This document shows, piece by piece, positions 30,266-31,771 of a stretch of DNA of 31,771 bases; the stretch's first letter is position 1, and every line of letters begins with the position of its first letter. Below the pieces are notes generated by a model that was not told the DNA's origin, did not search any database, and worked only from the letters and a program-made list of their open reading frames with translations. The DNA lies in the NCBI GenBank assembly GCA_014799485.1, contig JAAVHY010000041.1, positions 1 through 31,771 on the forward strand. Direction: 5' to 3'. This DNA comes from Clostridiales bacterium (lineage in GTDB: Bacteria; Bacillota_A; Clostridia; Oscillospirales; Oscillospiraceae). A program made the position numbers and the translations under genes.

Positions 30266-31504
30266 TTACTTCGCCAGCACTTTTTTCAGTCGGGCAAAGC
30301 GGGGCAGGCCGTTCTCGGTGGCCCGGTGGTTCTCCCCTTGGATCAGGGGCAGGGCATAGTCGATGAAGCCCTGGGTCACGCCGTTGTGCTCGGCGTTGAT
30401 CCACTCCAGGGGCACTTTCTTCTCAAAGTTGGCCACCTCGGAGAGGTTGAACAGCTTGGTTTTGCAGGTGTATTTCCCGTCCTCGCGGGTGCACTCGAAG
30501 CCCACCATCTTGTCGGTCTCGCCGGCAACGGCGGCCTCCACGGCGGTCTTGCCCGCCAGGAAGGACTCGTCGATGTCGGTCTGGGAGGCCAGGTGCGCGC
30601 CGCAGCGCTGGAGCAGAGATAATTCGATGCCGCGGACTTTGGCGCCGGTCTTTTCCTTGACGATGTTGGCCAGCAGAGCGGCCAGACCGCCCAGCTGGGC
30701 GTGACCGAAACCGTCGGTAGCGGAGGTCTTGGCCTCGGACACGAAAGAACCGTCGGCGTAGTGGATGCCCTCGGAGACGGCCACGATGCAGTTGCCGTTC
30801 TTCTTGTAGATGGCCTCCACGTCGGCCAGGAACTTGTCCATGTCAAAGTCCACCTCGGGGAGATAGACCAAATCGGGGGCGCAGCCCACCACACCGGCCA
30901 GAGCGGCGGCGCCGGCCAGCCAGCCGGCGTGACGGCCCATGATCTCGATGATGGTGACCATGCCGGTGTCGTACACCCGGCCGTCCTTGTACACCTCGGC
31001 GCAGGAGGTGGCGATATACTTGGCGGCAGAGGCGAAGCCGGGGCAGTGGTCGGTGCCGAACAGGTCGTTGTCAATGGTCTTGGGCACGCCCATCACCCGG
31101 CACTCGTAGCCGGACTTGGCCATGAAGCGGCTCACCTTGGCGCAGGTGTCCATGGAATCGTTGCCGCCGTTGTAGAAGAAATAGCGGATGTCATACTTCT
31201 TGAAGATCTCCAGGATGCGCTTATAGTCGGTGTCGTCCACATCGGGGTCGGCGATCTTGTAGCGGCAGGAGCCCAGCTCGGAGGAGGGGGTGTTGAGCAG
31301 CAGCTCCAGCTCCTTGGCGTCCTCCTGACCCATGTCGTACAGCTGGTCGTTCAGCATGCCCTTGATGCCGTGGGCCATACCATAGACGGCGGTGATGTCG
31401 GGGCAGTCCAGCGCGGTGCGGATCACGCCGTACGCGCTGGCGTTGATGACGGAGGTGGGGCCGCCGGACTGACCGATGACGCAAGCGCCCTTTAACTGTG
31501 CCAT
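30266..31504 (-). CDS. pfp: Pyrophosphate-dependent phosphofructokinase
   Basis: 412 residues, the size of clostridial PPi-PFKs. The PPi signature is clear: G-G-N-D-S (113-117), with Asp where ATP enzymes have Gly, and P-K-T-I-D-N-D (141-147), with Lys142 in place of Gly. M-G-R-H-A-G-W follows. It interconverts fructose 6-phosphate and fructose 1,6-bisphosphate reversibly with PPi, saving ATP in anaerobes. ATG 31504 has AAAGGAG, spacing 9, and lies 28 bases after the fba stop with no terminator, so fba and pfp form an operon of consecutive glycolytic steps. Confidence 0.94.
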   Translation of the reverse strand: MAQLKGACVIGQSGGPTSVINASAYGVIRTALDCPDITAVYGMAHGIKGMLNDQLYDMGQEDAKELELLLNTPSSELGSCRYKIADPDVDDTDYKRILEIFKKYDIRYFFYNGGNDSMDTCAKVSRFMAKSGYECRVMGVPKTIDNDLFGTDHCPGFASAAKYIATSCAEVYKDGRVYDTGMVTIIEIMGRHAGWLAGAAALAGVVGCAPDLVYLPEVDFDMDKFLADVEAIYKKNGNCIVAVSEGIHYADGSFVSEAKTSATDGFGHAQLGGLAALLANIVKEKTGAKVRGIELSLLQRCGAHLASQTDIDESFLAGKTAVEAAVAGETDKMVGFECTREDGKYTCKTKLFNLSEVANFEKKVPLEWINAEHNGVTQGFIDYALPLIQGENHRATENGLPRFARLKKVLAK

Positions 31505-31532
31505 GTTGAATTTCTCCTTTGTTGTTGGTTGA

Positions 31533-31771
31533 TTAGGCCTTGCCGTTGCAGCCCAGCACGTCCACCAGCTTGTGGCGCACCAGCTCCTTGATGTTGGCGC
31601 GGGCGGGCTTCAGGTACTCGCGGGGGTCGAACTTGTCGGGATGCTCGGCGTAGAACTGGCGAATGGTGCCGGTCATGGCCAGGCGCAGGTCGGAGTCGAT
31701 GTTGATCTTGCACACGGCGCTCCGGGCGGCCTCACGCAGCTGCTCCTCGGGGATGCCAACGGCGTCGGGCA
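31533..31771 (-). CDS. fba: Class II fructose-bisphosphate aldolase, C-terminal part
   Basis: Only the last 79 residues lie in the window; the gene continues past the edge. The visible part, G-I-P-E-E-Q-L-R-E-A-A-R, then V-C-K-I-N-I-D-S-D-L-R-L-A-M-T and a tail ending K-P-A-R-A-N-I-K-E-L-V, is typical of the class II (zinc) enzyme: K-I-N-I-D-S-D is the segment around the substrate-binding Asn. It cleaves the product of the adjacent phosphofructokinase into dihydroxyacetone phosphate and glyceraldehyde 3-phosphate. Confidence 0.93.
   Translation of the reverse strand, partial: PDAVGIPEEQLREAARSAVCKINIDSDLRLAMTGTIRQFYAEHPDKFDPREYLKPARANIKELVRHKLVDVLGCNGKA

Noticed and set aside
30701..31495. 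264-codon plus-strand frame opposite pfp
   Set aside because: Gly/Val/Ala/His-rich shadow of a high-GC coding strand; pfp has all active-site residues.
1..31771. CRISPR arrays, tRNA or rRNA genes, prophage or intact insertion sequences
   Set aside because: No regularly spaced repeats, no tRNA TPsiC-arm patterns, no transposase or phage proteins recognised; xerD is the chromosomal type.

Overview
The window reads as chromosomal DNA of a GC-rich, spore-forming, anaerobic Firmicute, probably an Oscillospiraceae-type gut clostridium (inference, no 16S present). Evidence: strong AGGAGG-type ribosome binding sites, frequent GTG/TTG starts, SpoIIM- and SigH-like sporulation proteins, a SCIFF peptide with its radical-SAM maturase, duplicated feoA beside feoB with a Cys-rich FeoB companion, and ATP- and PPi-type phosphofructokinases side by side. 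No tRNA, rRNA, CRISPR array, intact IS or prophage was seen.

Layout. 1-2.6 kb: a SLOG/YpsA-like protein (-) is divergent from an FMN-riboswitch-controlled riboflavin importer (ribU, +); a secreted or membrane-anchored orphan protein follows (-). 2.7-5.9 kb: one operon of a NagD-like HAD phosphatase, an MFS transporter and a glycerophosphodiesterase, possibly a glycerophosphodiester salvage set. 5.9-10 kb: a BlaI-type repressor and a 1194-residue M56 (BlaR1-like) metalloprotease whose very long outer region lacks a recognisable penicillin-binding domain; two operator-like repeats flank the promoter -10. 10-13.3 kb: feoA-feoA-feoB-Cys-rich protein, with four GTTAG-N6-CTAAC-like sites suggesting metal-dependent repression. 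13.3-19.8 kb, all minus: a GH13 amylase-family enzyme, a duplicated DUF305-like His/Met protein, a MATE exporter, and a BceAB-like ABC transporter without a local two-component system; a compact structured element sits just 3' of the amylase gene.

20-21.6 kb: SCIFF precursor (scfA), an attenuating hairpin and the maturase (scfB). 21.6-22.1 kb: a 460-base non-coding stretch with an AT-rich half, a minus-facing terminator and a structured leader. 22.1-26.5 kb: spoIIM-xerD, then ruvC-ruvA-X-ruvB, where X is a compositionally different protein of unknown function lodged inside the Holliday-junction operon. 26.6-31.8 kb: SigH-like sigma factor, a double zinc-ribbon protein, purB, ATP-type pfkA and, convergent, PPi-type pfp behind the 3' end of a class II aldolase (fba).

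Coordinates and starts come from reading frames, Shine-Dalgarno spacing and promoter spacing by eye; no database search was run. Least certain: the roles of the 1683-2552 and 24838-25404 genes, the M56 sensor ligand, and the structured element at 13297-13399.
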